A stretch of DNA of 64,000 nucleotides from Gambelia wislizenii. Taxonomy: Eukaryota > Chordata > Lepidosauria > Squamata > Crotaphytidae. Positions within the stretch are counted from its first letter, which is position 1. Every line of letters starts with the position of its first letter. The stretch covers positions 379,918,687 to 379,982,686 of the forward strand of contig JAUMIR010000001.1 of assembly GCA_030847615.1 (NCBI GenBank). The letters run 5' to 3'. The notes beneath the pieces are model-generated. The model was not told where the DNA came from, searched no databases, and saw only the letters and a program-made list of their open reading frames with translations. The translations under genes and the position numbers were made by a program. Below are positions 19,500-30,385 of this stretch, piece after piece.

Positions 19500-21535
19500 C
19501 TCTGCAACAGAAATCTAGCCCAGAAAAAAGATGTGTCTTCAGGAATGCACTTTGCCCATACTAATGGTAAATAAAGGAGAGAAAACAAAGATAAAACAAA
19601 CTATATCCATACCAGAATTAATTTGCAGTTAACTTTTTGAGCTGAGGTTAAATTTTGAATGGGAATTCTGGGTAGAGTTCCTTCTCTTTGCAGAGTAAAG
19701 CCAAGAGGTCTTGAACTCAAGATTTTAAGTACAGTAAGGTATTATTTAATGGCTGTAGCTCTCATAAAACTTTACTTTAAAAGAACTCCCTAAAGGTTAT
19801 TACAACATTCTGAGAATGGTCTAAGAAATAGTTGGGCATGGGAACTATTTATTTACTCAAACATGAATTATTGCTTCTATGGAATCACCATTCTAATGGG
19901 GCTGTAAGGACTCATACTACTAAAAACTAGTCAATTGGAAAGGAACTTTTTTTGGCCAAAAGCAGTGACATCTTTTCTTAATTGGCGATGCTGGCTCACA
20001 GATTCTTGGAGCTATGGTTCAACTAATAACTTTTTTTTAGCTCTGTTTCTGAACATGGTACCTTGTTACCCTTCTCAGCTATCTTCACCCTATTTCCCTG
20101 TTTGATTTTGCATTTTTTTAAAAAAATGTGCTGCTTTTATCTTTAACACTCTGCTGCAATGACATTTCTTCCTTCCCTTTATGCAGTGTCTTCTTTTTTT
20201 CTGCAGTTTATCTCCTTCTGCTCCCCTTGACCTCCTTTTGATTTTAACACATCACATTTCATGTTCTCTCCTGCCCTCCTCATAATTTGCTTAACCATGG
20301 GATAAAACTCTCCCTTGTTCTCCATCAGGCTTCTGTCCCTTCAGCTGAAGAGATGACACGGTAAGGGAAAAACACAGATGGTATTTTCCCCCATTATTCC
20401 GTTAAGCATCTGTCTTCAGAAATCGAAATAAGAGTGTCGTATCCTTTGTTATCAATAATAATAATATCTCCTCAGGTAGTATGCCATTGGTATTGAACTC
20501 AGCATACAGTGGAAGGTAAAGTGGGGTGGGAAGCATAGGATGTTGTGTTCTGCCAGGTAAGGCTATTTGTCTTTCTAGCCTGATAACGTCTAAATACTTG
20601 TCTATATGAGGCAATAAAATGTGGATTGATGCACAGTAATGCCAATTCACAGCAGCTTTCATTTGTCTTAACGATTTTTTAGCAAGATTGCAGGCATGCA
20701 AAGCTATCTGCACTCATTGTTCAAATGGGCATGTCTGTGAATCAAGATGGCAGTCACGAGTGAATTGCTCTTGTTTTATTGTCACCAGTTGCCACCGCCT
20801 AACAGTATTTTTTTAAGCATATCCAAGGTGCAGAAGTGTGATGTTCCACTTAAATAAATAGAAAAAAAGGGGGGAAAGGACTGTTTTGTTGCCTGAGCAC
20901 ATGATCACTATGGCAAAAATCCAACATGGTTGTTTCAAGTGCTTGCCTTGGTAGCAAGCTCCACCCCTACACACATCCGACAGATCAGCTTTCCACTTCT
21001 GCTCTTATCGGGAATATGCACCAAAGCAAATTTGTTGTCCCAACAAAGTGGGAATGCATATTCCCTGTGGAGCATTTTTAAAAATACAGGAAAATCTGCG
21101 AATTCCTTTCCTGTGAAGTTTTTGGTGTTTTGGGCTCCCTCCTTCTGAATACGGAGGATTTATGTGGGATCTCATTAAGACAAATAATATTCTCCTTGAA
21201 TTCTATGAGGAGTATTTTCACCATATAGACAAGCCCTAAATATCTGACTGGGACAAGCTCTCCAAGATCTCACACATACTACTTTTTATGTGACCCTTTT
21301 ATACTCCACATAAAGAAACCTGAACCTGTAGACCTTCTTTGTGTAAAATGTGTGTTTTACCACTGAGATACACTTCCTCTCTGACCTGAGGACAGTGTCC
21401 TGAGCTCAGTGAGGGGGCAGACAAATCGTCCCCCTCCCCTTAAGCCTTTGTGACAGCCCCCAAAACTACTGAAGGCTATGGGGAGAGGTGTGTGGTGTCT
21501 AAAATTGAATAGAGTCAGGAGGAGCCTGTGGATTT
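19500..21535. other. Mostly unique sequence; 20390-20720 a possible conserved element
   Basis: No exon or transposon family was recognised. The part at about 20390-20720 is repeat-poor with mixed composition and several short TF-like words (TTGTTATCAATAATAATAAT, CTGATAACG, CATTTGTC), which is how conserved noncoding sequence often looks. A minus-strand frame of 103 residues there has no family resemblance and I do not treat it as coding. Confidence 0.35.
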
Positions 21536-21536
21536 C

Positions 21537-21537
<1 letters not shown>

Positions 21538-21571
<34 letters not shown>

Positions 21572-21640
21572 ATTTATTTATACCCCGCCCCTCTGTTAAA
21601 ACAATCGGGGCGGCTTACAAAATTTAAATTTCATGACACT
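21538..21640 (-). mobile_element. L2/CR1-type LINE 3' tail
   Basis: An (ATA)n and A run (21538-21571) is followed on the + strand by TTTATTTATACCCCGCCCCT, CTGTT, then ATCGGGGCGGCTTAC. This is the reverse complement of the stem-bearing tail at 1940-2020. Confidence 0.7.
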
Positions 21641-22149
21641 TCCCTCATAATTTCAGCACTGTATGGGCAATTGTGAGTCACCAGTCATTACTGTTCCAAC
21701 AGTACCAATATATCCAACTCTCCCATGATCCTCAAAGTTTATGCCTTTGATTAGGACCTGTTATGGTGAGTGGACATGTATATGTTGCAAGGGGAGTAAA
21801 CAGCCTTCTAAAAAAAGTGTATGTCAGGCCTAAAGAGGCAGTTCACCCTTTGGGTGTGGGAAGCAAGAAGAAAAAAGGTGATGCAGGGACTCTGGAATGG
21901 TTGAGAGGCACAAAAACTATCTGAAGAGGCCATGGATAGTATCAGGAGCCCACTTTTCTCACCCCAGTATATAACACCAAATTAACTGAAGGGGTGTTGA
22001 GCTAGAAGGGGTGTTGAGATAGAAACAACTATTTTCACATTTCTGTTCAGATGGGAAGCTCAGTGAATGTTTCTAAACTAAAATGAAACCAAATAACAAC
22101 CTGAAACCATGATTCAATACCATGGTAAGGCATCACTATACCAACCTGA

Positions 22150-22225
22150 ACGCACCAAGTCTTGTTTCAGAAGCTAAGCAGGGTTAGACCTGGCTAGTAC
22201 TTCAGTGGAAGTCCACCAGAAGTCT
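22150..22225 (+). mobile_element. 5S-rRNA-derived SINE fragment
   Basis: The + strand has CAGAAGCTAAGCAGGGTTAG followed by ACCTGGCTAGTACTTCAGTG, the 5S internal control region (box A AGCTAAGCAGGGT and the GGCCTGGTTAGTACTTGGATGG part), with a few substitutions. It is too degenerate and truncated to be a functional 5S gene, and no SINE body is clear downstream. Confidence 0.7.
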
Positions 22226-22443
22226 CAAGATAGGGCTAGAAAAGAATCCTGTCCAATTCCTTTGAGACTAAGGACTTTATCAGATGTGGCAAAACCTGCA
22301 TCATTAGGATGCAACAGTAGCACAAAGGGCTGAAATTATCAGACGACATCGTCGCTTAACCATTTCTGCTGTTTTGCACTGGCATGAATGAGGCATCACT
22401 TTTTATTGATGGCTTAGCTGAGAGAGAAAGGAGAGAGAAAGAG

Positions 22444-22565
22444 GTAGCATAAGCTTTTGTAGAATAGTCTACAAAAGCTTATGCTACAACTTCTTTCTTT
22501 TAGTTAGTCTCTAAGGTGCTACAAGATCCCCTTGCTTAGTGATATTCCAGACTAACACGGCTATG
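22444..22565. mobile_element. Hairpin-bearing repeat of unidentified family
   Basis: GTAGCATAAGCTTTTGTAG (22444-22462) is followed after a short loop by its exact complement (22469-22487). Counting one further A-T pair this makes a 20-bp perfect stem with a 4-nt loop. Downstream lies TTAGTCTCTAAGGTGCTAC and GACTAACACGGCTATG, words I associate with a dispersed reptile repeat, though I cannot name its family with confidence. Confidence 0.55.
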
Positions 22566-22739
22566 TCTTTGAATTCTTAGAATAGTTGTACATGATGGAA
22601 ATGTAAATATGTGTTTATATGCTTCTGTAGTGGATGTATTCACAGGTGTTTTTTTTTAACATAAGTGACATATAAACAGAATAACTGGGTATTCTGTTTA
22701 ACATCGTTTGTCTTGAGATCCCAAACCAGTGCTATTAGA

Positions 22740-23290
22740 TCTTTTCCATTCTCTTGTACCAAATCATATCAGCTCATTTGTTGGAAAGCAGCAAAAATGA
22801 TTATTGCTAAAACCTGGGAAACTATACAAAGTTAATTGCATGTAAAGAACGGATTAATGAGCCTGGCAATTAATAAAAAAAATAGTAAGAAAGTAAGAGA
22901 AAAAGAGATAGTAGAAACCAAAAATGCTGAAATAATGGAATCCATTATTGAATACTGGAAAGCAAATTACAGAATGGAAATTAGTATTTATTCATGACTC
23001 ATTATTTCATAATTATTTAATTCATTTTGTGTGTGAAATGTTTGTATAAAACTAAGACGTCTTCCTGCTTCATTACTTCTCCATTTTGCTAATTTATAAA
23101 TGTATATCTATTTATGTGTAAGGTGTTGGTTATTTCTCACTGTTTGTTCACTACTTTTTATCTAATTAATTTTCTTAAATGCTAATTCCCAAAAGATTTT
23201 GTGTAAAAGTATCATGTATTAGATATTGCAATATGTGTATTGATGTATTAACATATAAATACAGTTAACACATTAAATTACACATTAAAA
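22740..23290. other. AT-rich unique stretch
   Basis: No exon, RNA gene or named repeat was recognised. There are many ATTA/TAAT words (for example GGATTAATGAG near 22852 and GCAATTAATAA near 22866). This would suit a homeodomain-bound enhancer, but it is also expected in any AT-rich DNA. Confidence 0.3.
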
Positions 23291-23295
23291 TTGAT

Positions 23296-23641
23296 CTTGC
23301 GATGGTACCTTTATTGGGCCAACCCAAAGGCATAAAATACAAGCTAGCTTTCAGTGCCAACAGGCTTCTTCATCAGGGAAAGATGGTAAAATAGCAGACT
23401 GGGACCTGTTTATTCCCTTTGTTCCCAGTCAGTTCATGGCCATTGGGGTGGCCTTTTTTTTTTCCCCCTAAACACACGTCCTATAAAATCTCAAAGCAAA
23501 TGTTCATGTTTGGATCACTACACCATCACTTTCCTCCCCTTGCATGTTATTTTACCATTTTGGTCTTATAAAGAAACCTGTGAGCTTTACAAGCTAACAT
23601 TTTGCTCCTTTGGGTTGGCCCAATAAAGATATCATCACAAG
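23296..23641. mobile_element. Element bounded by about 50-bp inverted repeats
   Basis: The left end CTTGCGATGGTACCTTTATT continues GGGCCAACCCAAAGG. The right end is the inverse, with CCTTTGGGTTGGCCCAATAA and AGATATCATCACAAG. The two ends match over about 50 bp with a few differences (AGCTAGCTT against AAGCTAACA further in). The centre contains CAGGCTTCTTCATCAGGGAA. No open frame is found inside. A non-autonomous transposon or retroposed foldback is likely; the class is unknown. Confidence 0.6.
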
Positions 23642-23692
23642 AAGGGTTTCCTTCTTTCTTTATGGCCACCATGGCTACTCTAAGATTTAGGA

Positions 23693-23902
23693 CCTTATCA
23701 CACTATACAGCTATAGTACTACTATTCCACTACTGCTATGACTTGCTTCCTGTGGAATCCTAGGATTTGCAGTTTAGGGAGGGGCATTTAACATTCTCAG
23801 CCAGAGAGCTCTCAGGCTTCACTAAACTACAAACCCCAGAATTCCACAGGAAGCAGCCACAGCAGTTAAATAATAATGCTATAACAGTGTAGTGTGATAA
23901 GG
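23693..23902. mobile_element. MITE with long inverted termini
   Basis: CCTTATCACACTATACAG at the left end faces CAGTGTAGTGTGATAAGG at the right end. Further inwards GGAATCCTAGGATTTGCAGT faces ACAAACCCCAGAATTCCAC, so the termini are roughly 80 bp long and imperfect around an unpaired centre. No clear target duplication was seen. It is non-coding. Confidence 0.65.
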
Positions 23903-24007
23903 CTCTTACATTAAAACAGTGATCAGTGCTTCCTCTTGGGGGCAATTCTAAGCTAAGAGGAGTATCTTGTGGAGGGGAAAAGATTGTACCTACTTTGAAA
24001 TATATAT

Positions 24008-24092
24008 ATTTTTTTATTATTAGTTATTTATACCCCTCTCTTCAGCCACAAGGCTATCAGAGCAGTTTACAAATTGTTTTAAGCAATAGCAA
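24008..24092 (-). mobile_element. Sauria-type SINE, 3' tail
   Basis: On the + strand: TTAGTTATTTATACCCCTCT, CTTCAGCCACAAGGCTATC, TTTACAAATTG, AAGCAATAGC. This is the reverse complement of the tail at 3228-3330 and 5690-5770. Confidence 0.75.
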
Positions 24093-24754
24093 ATATCTAT
24101 TTCCCCTCAGGTAAAAACTACTGAGCTGGTGACTAAAGCTGTGGCATCACTAAAGCTTGTGCCACTCCTACCCCTGACGGTGTCACCTGGTGTGTTTTGG
24201 CCCCTCCACAGCCCTGTAGGACCAGGGGTAGGTGAGAATTTTTTTTTCCTTTATCTGAGTTTACCAAAATTTGTAAAATTTGAACATGCAGGAAAACAAA
24301 ACAGACAGATTGGCCCATACTTATTTCCAACAAACTTTGTCAGGAAGGCCAGGATTTGCAAAGCATTCACCTTATGAGAAATTCTGAAAACAAATAACTT
24401 CTCCTTTGATCCCCATAATTAATCCAGCAATTCAAGCTAGGGTAAGAGACGTCAGCATACAATACCTTTTCTTCTGGCAAAAAAAGTGTGAGGGATGCAG
24501 TTATATCATTGTGAGAAAACAATGCACAACAGAGAGTTGATTGCCCCTCCGCATCTGTCTCCCAGTTCAGAGGCCTTCCTTTAACCCTCCATGAACTTCA
24601 CTAACTATAAGGAATAAGAAGAATTCATGAAGGATGGACAACACCTATTGGAGATTAAAATGATGGGTTTGATGGGGAAAGTTTTATCACAAAATGGTAT
24701 ACCAAATGAGCCAGATTATTTTTTCCATAAAAAAACAAATAGTATTAGGGCTAG

Positions 24755-24850
24755 ATCCAGGGCAGGCAACTACCAGCTGCCTTTGACCTACAACTCTCAT
24801 TAGACTTCACCAGCACAGCCAATGGTGAGGGACTGTGGGAGACCTAGAGG
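24755..24850. mobile_element. hAT-type MITE remnant
   Basis: CAGGGCAGGCAAC near 24760, a core of ACAACTCTCATTAGACTTC and ACCAGCACAGCCAATGG, and a purine-rich right part resemble the other hAT-type MITEs in the window. It lies just left of the hAT copy that carries the mariner. Confidence 0.4.
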
Positions 24851-25185
24851 TCCACAGATGACCACCTAAAGCAGGTGTGGGCAACTGCACACAAAGCAAG
24901 GGCCATTTTAACTTCCTGAACCTGCTCAACAGGTCATAGCAGTGTGTGTCAGCATTCCTGAACTGCTATGATGCCATTTTGGCTGGTTTTCAGCTGATTT
25001 TTTTGTCTGTTTTGTGGGGGAGGGTTGGGGGCTTAGGGGTTGAGGGAGTAAATGTTTGCCTTTTTAAGAGAAATTGGGGGTGGTTTGGGGGTAAAAAGTC
25101 ACCACAAAATCAGCCAGAAACAATTTTTAAAGGGGGGGAGGCTGGGGGTTTTGAGGGGCTTCTGGGGAGGTGTCCATGGACCACA

Positions 25186-26111
25186 TGAGGGCTGTCCATT
25201 AAATAACGAGACTATGTTTCTACCTTTAAGTCAAATCGGGGAGAACTTATTGTGAATGCTTGAGTGGTGACCTTGGACATATCTGATCCTGCATGACAAA
25301 CATCAACACTCTTGGCCATTCAGTTGTCAGTCATTGTTTAAAGCAACTGTGTTGTCTGTTGTGTGTTAGAAAAATGCTAAGTTTAAAAGCAAAGCAATGT
25401 GACATTCTGCAGCAACTTGAGGTGAACTGAAACCTTTTTCAAAAAATCATCACTTGTGATGAAACCTGGATCTTCCAGTATGAACTAAGACAAAACGACA
25501 GTCAATGCACTGAAAAACACCATCATCATCAAGAATGAAAAAAGCACGTCAAAGCAAGTCCACATTCAAAGCCATGCTCATTGGGGGGGGGGTTTGACAT
25601 CAAGGGCATAATTTTGGCAGAATGGGTTCCAGAAGGCAGAACAGTGAACCAACATTATTATCAGGAAGTTTTGACAAAGCTGAAAGAGTTGGGGCAAAAA
25701 AGGCCAGAAGTGTGGGGAAATGGTTTCATTCTTCATCAAGACAATGTGCGTGCTCACGTCGCACTTTGTGTGAAGCAGTTTTTGGCTGATAAATGTATTA
25801 CTACACTTGGGCATCCTTCATATTCACTGGATTTGGCACCATGTGACTTTTTTCTTTTCCCTAAAGTGAAATAGGTGCTTAAAGGAACATGTCTTGAGTC
25901 AACTGATAAAGTAAAGAAGAAAATGGCAGATGTGTTGAAATAGCTGGCAGAAATTGATCTGCTCTGTGCCTTTGACCAGTGTAATACAAGACTGCATCAG
26001 TGTGTGAGTGTGAACAGGGAGTATATTGAAAGGGACAAGCATTAGAATTGTAATACATATAAATAAAGATGGGTTATTGTATCAGTCTCGTTATTTAATA
26101 GACAGACCTCA
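25186..26111 (+). mobile_element. Mariner element, internally deleted, nested in a hAT copy
   Basis: The ends are inverted: TGAGGGCTGTCCATTAAATA (25186) continuing ACGAGACT, against AGTCTCGTTATTTAATAGAC and AGACCTCA at 26084-26111. They match with two or three differences over about 28 bp. At 926 bp it is shorter than the roughly 1.3 kb of a full mariner; the DNA-binding half of the transposase is missing. A clean TA target duplication is not visible, and CATG stands on both sides. Confidence 0.9.
25440..25870 (+). pseudogene. Mariner transposase, catalytic domain remnant
   Basis: The first catalytic motif I-T-C-D-E-T-W lies near 25451-25471. After a short degraded part the frame 25581-25874 reads F-D-I-K-G-I-I, V-P-E-G-R-T-V-N-Q-H-Y-Y, L-H-Q-D-N-V-R-A-H (second catalytic Asp), H-P-S-Y-S-L-D-L-A-P-C-D-F-F-L-F (third Asp). 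The second and third Asp are separated by 34 residues, the DD34D spacing of mariner. The N-terminal helix-turn-helix region is deleted and frames are broken near 25500-25590, so it cannot encode an active transposase. Confidence 0.92.
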
Positions 26112-26450
26112 TGTAGGCCCCATGGGCTGCATGTGACCTGTGGGCTGCACTGTGCCCACTCCTGACCTAAAGGAAAGGACTTAAATGTGGGAAACCCTAC
26201 TTATTAGATAGACTTCGACAGGTCAATGCCTCTCAACCTAATCTATTGCACAGCATTATGTAGAGTGTAAAGGGAAACAGACATGTACCATTTGTTTGTT
26301 GAACAAGTAAATTAAATAAATAAAACTGAGCCCCGAGATCATCTGTGGAGAATTTCCTCCAGTACATCTGCCATTGGAGATCAGGTGGATGGTGACTAGG
26401 CAGGGAACTTTCTACCCAATGTCAGCCCACTCCCTTCATACTCATATGCT

Positions 26451-26474
26451 CTTTTTCTTTTCTTTCTTTTCTTT

Positions 26475-26531
<57 letters not shown>

Positions 26532-26541
26532 TTTTTTTTTT
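26451..26541. repeat. Polypyrimidine microsatellite (TTTC)n(TTC)n(T)n
   Basis: A 90-nt run of T and C passes from TTTC units into TTC units and then about 20 T. It makes an artificial Ser/Phe-rich frame. Such one-sided pyrimidine tracts can form triplex DNA. Confidence 0.95.
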
Positions 26542-27603
26542 GCGAGAGGCAGAAGACTTTTCCAGTCTCTAACCAGACTGGTCCTTCAAGGCTTGGGAAT
26601 CTCAGAAGAACTTTCCCTGAGCTAAGAATGGGAGAGTTTAATATCTGTAAGTTTGAAGTTGTTTTTAATTGCTGCTTTAAACTGATGGCATTTTATCATA
26701 ATACTGTCTTGTTCTATTTTATTGTACTGGTTTTCTTGGTTATGACTTTTGTTTTTTAAATTATTCTGGGTACCATTTCAGCAGATGAACGGTATAGAAG
26801 CAAACAAACACATTCACAGAAAATTGACCTATGGAAACCAGAGCCATGTGGACCTCTGTATCTGTTTCGTATTAAGAGTCTCACAGCATGCACATATAGA
26901 GACTAAAGAAAGCAACAGTGCTGGAAAACATTTTAATCATTTGTAGTTAGGTAGAACATGGATGCCCTCATTGAGAAGAACCTCTGGTTTTCTAATGGAG
27001 AAACAAAAGAAGCTCTAATCAAGAGCAAAGCTTGAAAATAGTTACCTTCTTGGACAACAATGCCCAGAATCCCTCAGCTACTAGGATTCTGGGATTTGTA
27101 ATTCAAAAAGCCCTGATCAAGGGCATTGTTGAGGAGGGGGACAAAAATAATGCTTGACTTCTAATGGGCATGCACTTCTACAGAAAAGTATGGAACGCAA
27201 GTCAGAAGTCCAGGAGCCCATGAGTGCTGTTTTTATGACTGGAAAAAAACATGGCTAGTAATATGAATAGGTAGTTCAGCGTAACTGAATTAAGCACTAA
27301 CTGTAGCCCTATTCATAACCAATTTCTGTACACTAACCTCCCAAAGGGCTCTGTGTATTGCTAATTTCTCCAAGGTATGCTACATAAAGAGAAACAGAAC
27401 TTCATGCACTTGGTTGTAACTCTGCTATGCACCTGCATTGTGATTTTCCAATGAGCCAAGAACAGTGAGAACATGGTACTAGGGGAGGAGTAATTATAAT
27501 AACTAAGAGAAATACTACTCCAGTTGGCTGTAACCCCCCTCCCAAACAACAACTCTCTACATCCCATGTCTCTAACCTCACCTACTCCTGTCATTTTCCT
27601 TTA

Positions 27604-27833
27604 CAGTTGTCCCTCCGTATCCATGGATTTGGTATTCATGGATTTACGTATTTACGGCTTGAAAATATCATTTAAAAAATAATAATCCAAAAAGAAAACC
27701 TTGATTTTGCCATCTTATATAAGGGACACCATTTTGCTATGCCACTGCATATAATGGGACTTGAGTATTCACGGATTTCGGTATCCACGGGGAGTCCTGG
27801 AGCCAAACCCCAGCGAATATGAAGGGACAACTG
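27604..27833. mobile_element. Tigger-like MITE, complete (230 bp)
   Basis: The termini are perfect inverses at the tips, CAGTTGTCCCT and AGGGACAACTG, flanked by TA on both sides (27602-27603, 27834-27835). The interior includes TTGATTTTGCCATCTTATAT and GGACACCATTTTGC. Related copies are at 45501-45721 and 61891-62793. Non-autonomous pogo/Tigger elements have this structure. Confidence 0.85.
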
Positions 27834-27926
27834 TAGTGTTTTTACTAAAATAGTTCAGTTTGTACTAATGGAGCTACCCATTTTAGGGCATACCATAATC
27901 TAGTTATGGACCATAATCCATTAATT

Positions 27927-28063
27927 CAGGGATGGGGAACCTGCAGTCTTCCAGATGTTGTTGTTGAACAACTTCTATTATCCTTCATCATTGCTGTGCT
28001 GGCTAAAGCTGATAAGAGGTGCAGTGCAGCAACATCTGGACAGCTACATCTTCCCCACCTCTA
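27927..28063. mobile_element. hAT-type MITE
   Basis: The left end CAGGGATGGGGAACCTGCAG faces the right end CTTCCCCACCTCTA. Inside, CCAGATGTTGTTG faces CAGCAACATCTGGA, so it is a foldback of about 137 bp. No convincing 8-bp duplication remains. Confidence 0.6.
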
Positions 28064-28829
28064 TACCACCTGAAGATAAAAGATTAACTGGTTTATTCAG
28101 TTATGGAGGGAGAAAGCAAGAAAAATTTCAAAACCTACTGTCATTGATGTCTAATGCAAAGTTTTGATCTCCCATTCCCTGCTGTCACCCCGGGGAAAGA
28201 GCATTTGGAGAACATATTTATTTGTTAAAGGTTACATTAATTTGCAAAAAAAAAAAAAAAGTTTCAGTGTTGTGTGCTATAGATAGGATTGTTGAAATAT
28301 TGAGCTTTTTTTTTTTTTTTGGTCCTAGGATCTTCATAGAATAGCACCTTTTCTATTCTCCAAATGGTAATGCCAAGCTTACTGTTTAACAAGGTGACTA
28401 GGAGCAATAGAAGTAAAGATTTTATTTATTTTGATGGAAGATTTTTGCACTATCACATCCAGTGGCAGAGGAATGGGTGGTAAAGTTCCAATTTTAGGGC
28501 TTTACATCTACTGACTAGCTCATACTGGTTTCTCCATGGCTCACTATGGATATTTGTTTTGGAAGCTTACTCTGTTTTGCTTTGCCTTCCAGACAAAGGC
28601 CTTTGGTGTATCAAGGCTTCAGAGCTTGATGTGGGTGAGGTTGGTATTAGACACAGGCTATTATCTGCCACTTGGAAAGGCAAGAGTAAGTTCTATTTGC
28701 AATCAGTTTGAAATCAGGTGACCTATGTGTTTATAAATGCGTGGCATTAGTCTGAAAGCAGTGGATGGGTAGGTAGGTGGGTAGTTTTCAAACACACATC
28801 TCAGAGACAGTCAGCATCTTCAGTAATCT

Positions 28830-29420
28830 TTTCTTTTTTTGAAAGCATCAGCTTTTACCAATGAAGTTTAAGATCTTGCTTCTGTCTGTATTGGTGAATT
28901 TTTATTTAATCTCATTTAATTATTCCTGCAATATTAATTCACCCAACCCCCATTTCTTCTAAATGCTTTAGAACAAATATTTGACTTCAAGAAATTGTTC
29001 TTTTTCTCATCTTTTTTTCAGATTAAAGGGGAGAAAAACACAAATAGGAAAATGAAGTATTAAAATTAAATTTTAAACTAGCAAGTTCCTATAAATTGTA
29101 TTGTGGGCTAGTAATTTTCCTTCACTTCCTTTTCTTTCTCTCTCAGTCTCTCTCTCTCTCTCTTTCTCAGTCTCTTCATGAAATGCTGCAGTTTGATCGA
29201 GCTGCTAGAGAATGATTCATAGCCTGATATTTTGTTATGATCAAATAACATGGAAAGTTTTAAGTTTATAATACAAATAAATATTTGTGTTATTTGCATC
29301 TAATGGAGAGTGTGCAACAGGTTCCTTGTTCTGTTTGTACCAATATAAAAATAATGCTCAAATGAAAAATAATCAGATTATTGTTCACTAAAAGGAATAA
29401 ATAACAACTGGTATTGCAGC
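28830..29420. other. AT-rich unique stretch, candidate conserved element
   Basis: Apart from a (CT)n run at about 29139-29166 no repeat family was recognised. TTAATTATTCCTG near 28916, ATATTAATTCACC near 28931 and GTTATTTGCATCTAATGG near 29289 (octamer plus ATTA words) would suit enhancer DNA. There is no coding evidence. Confidence 0.3.
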
Positions 29421-30224
29421 GGGCACTGATATAGCATAGGAAATAGCCAGTCCTTCTCAACACTAGCCTCAGGCATACTGATTAAAATGACCACAGCATC
29501 AAGAGATGAGTTGTCTTTTTAATAGGAACCAATAAGTGGAAAGTCAAAAATACTGTCACTACTAAAATGATAGATTACCAAATAAATGCTGCTGTGGGTC
29601 TTTGGATATTGATGTTCTTACCTTCAATGGTTCTGTCTTCTACTTTGGGGAAGAAGCTCCATTTAGCAGAATGAATGGGAGGACCCACCAAACACCCCAA
29701 ACCCTGGCTAGAAGTGCAAGAAGCAACACACCTCACCATCTAAAGAGGTTCCCATTTATCAGATCACTAAATCAAATGGTCCACTTGGATGGTGGTGGAG
29801 TGATGTACTTAGTATGTAAAGAGGGGAGAAGGGGATAAAACCACTAGGGCCAGAGTCTAAAACAGGGGTGGCTAACTGTTGGGTGGGGCATTTTTTTATT
29901 TTATTTGCCTTTGAGATCTCAGGAGCTGGGGCACAGGGCACATAGACTACCAAAATGCCAAAAAAGTAGCCAGTAGTATACTTCTGGTTCTGAAAAATAG
30001 CTTTTTAAAGAGGAAAAAAAGTATTAAACTTTCCAGTCTCTTTATAGGATGAACTGCCACTCCTTCTGAAGGCTTCCAGGAGAAACGATTAGCTCTTAGG
30101 AGGGTGAGGGGGAAAGGGTGATGCCTGGGAAGTCTGGAGGGCACAAAGGGTCACAAAGAGAACATGGCAGGAGACACATGCAGCCCCAGAGTCAGGCCTT
30201 GTCCGACCCTGGTCAAAAGCAATC

Positions 30225-30385
30225 CAACTGCACCCCTGCCTTTGGGGCTTGGGTTCTATGATTTCCAGCCTTTAGCCCTCCAAGGTATTTTGGACTTGAC
30301 CATGGGCCATGCTGGCTGGAGCAGCTGGGGACTGAAGTCCAACTATCTCTTGAGGGCCAAAGGTTGAGCACCACTGCTCTAAGTG
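30225..30385 (-). mobile_element. hAT-type element end
   Basis: Reading minus, it begins TTAGAGCAGTGGTGCTCAAC and CTTTGGCCCTC, then GTTGGACTTCAGTCCCCAG and CAGCCAGCATGGCCC. This is the terminus type CAGTGGTTCTCAACCT of hAT/Tip100-like MITEs. The opposite end was not found; a CAGGGGTGGCTAACTG stretch at about 29868 is a different terminus. Confidence 0.55.

Larger units (their letters stand above)
24872..26164. mobile_element. Non-autonomous hAT element carrying a nested mariner
   Basis: The left terminus CAGGTGTGGGCAACTGCAC faces the right terminus GTGCCCACTCCTG (inverse CAGGAGTGGGCAC). The 8-bp direct repeat ACCTAAAG flanks it exactly (24864-24871 and 26165-26172), the target size of hAT transposons. 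A complete mariner-derived element occupies 25186-26111. Without it the hAT copy is about 367 bp and has no transposase, so it moved in trans. Confidence 0.85.

Noticed and set aside
22150..22225. A functional 5S rRNA gene
   Set aside because: Only the internal promoter part is preserved, with substitutions, and both ends are missing.
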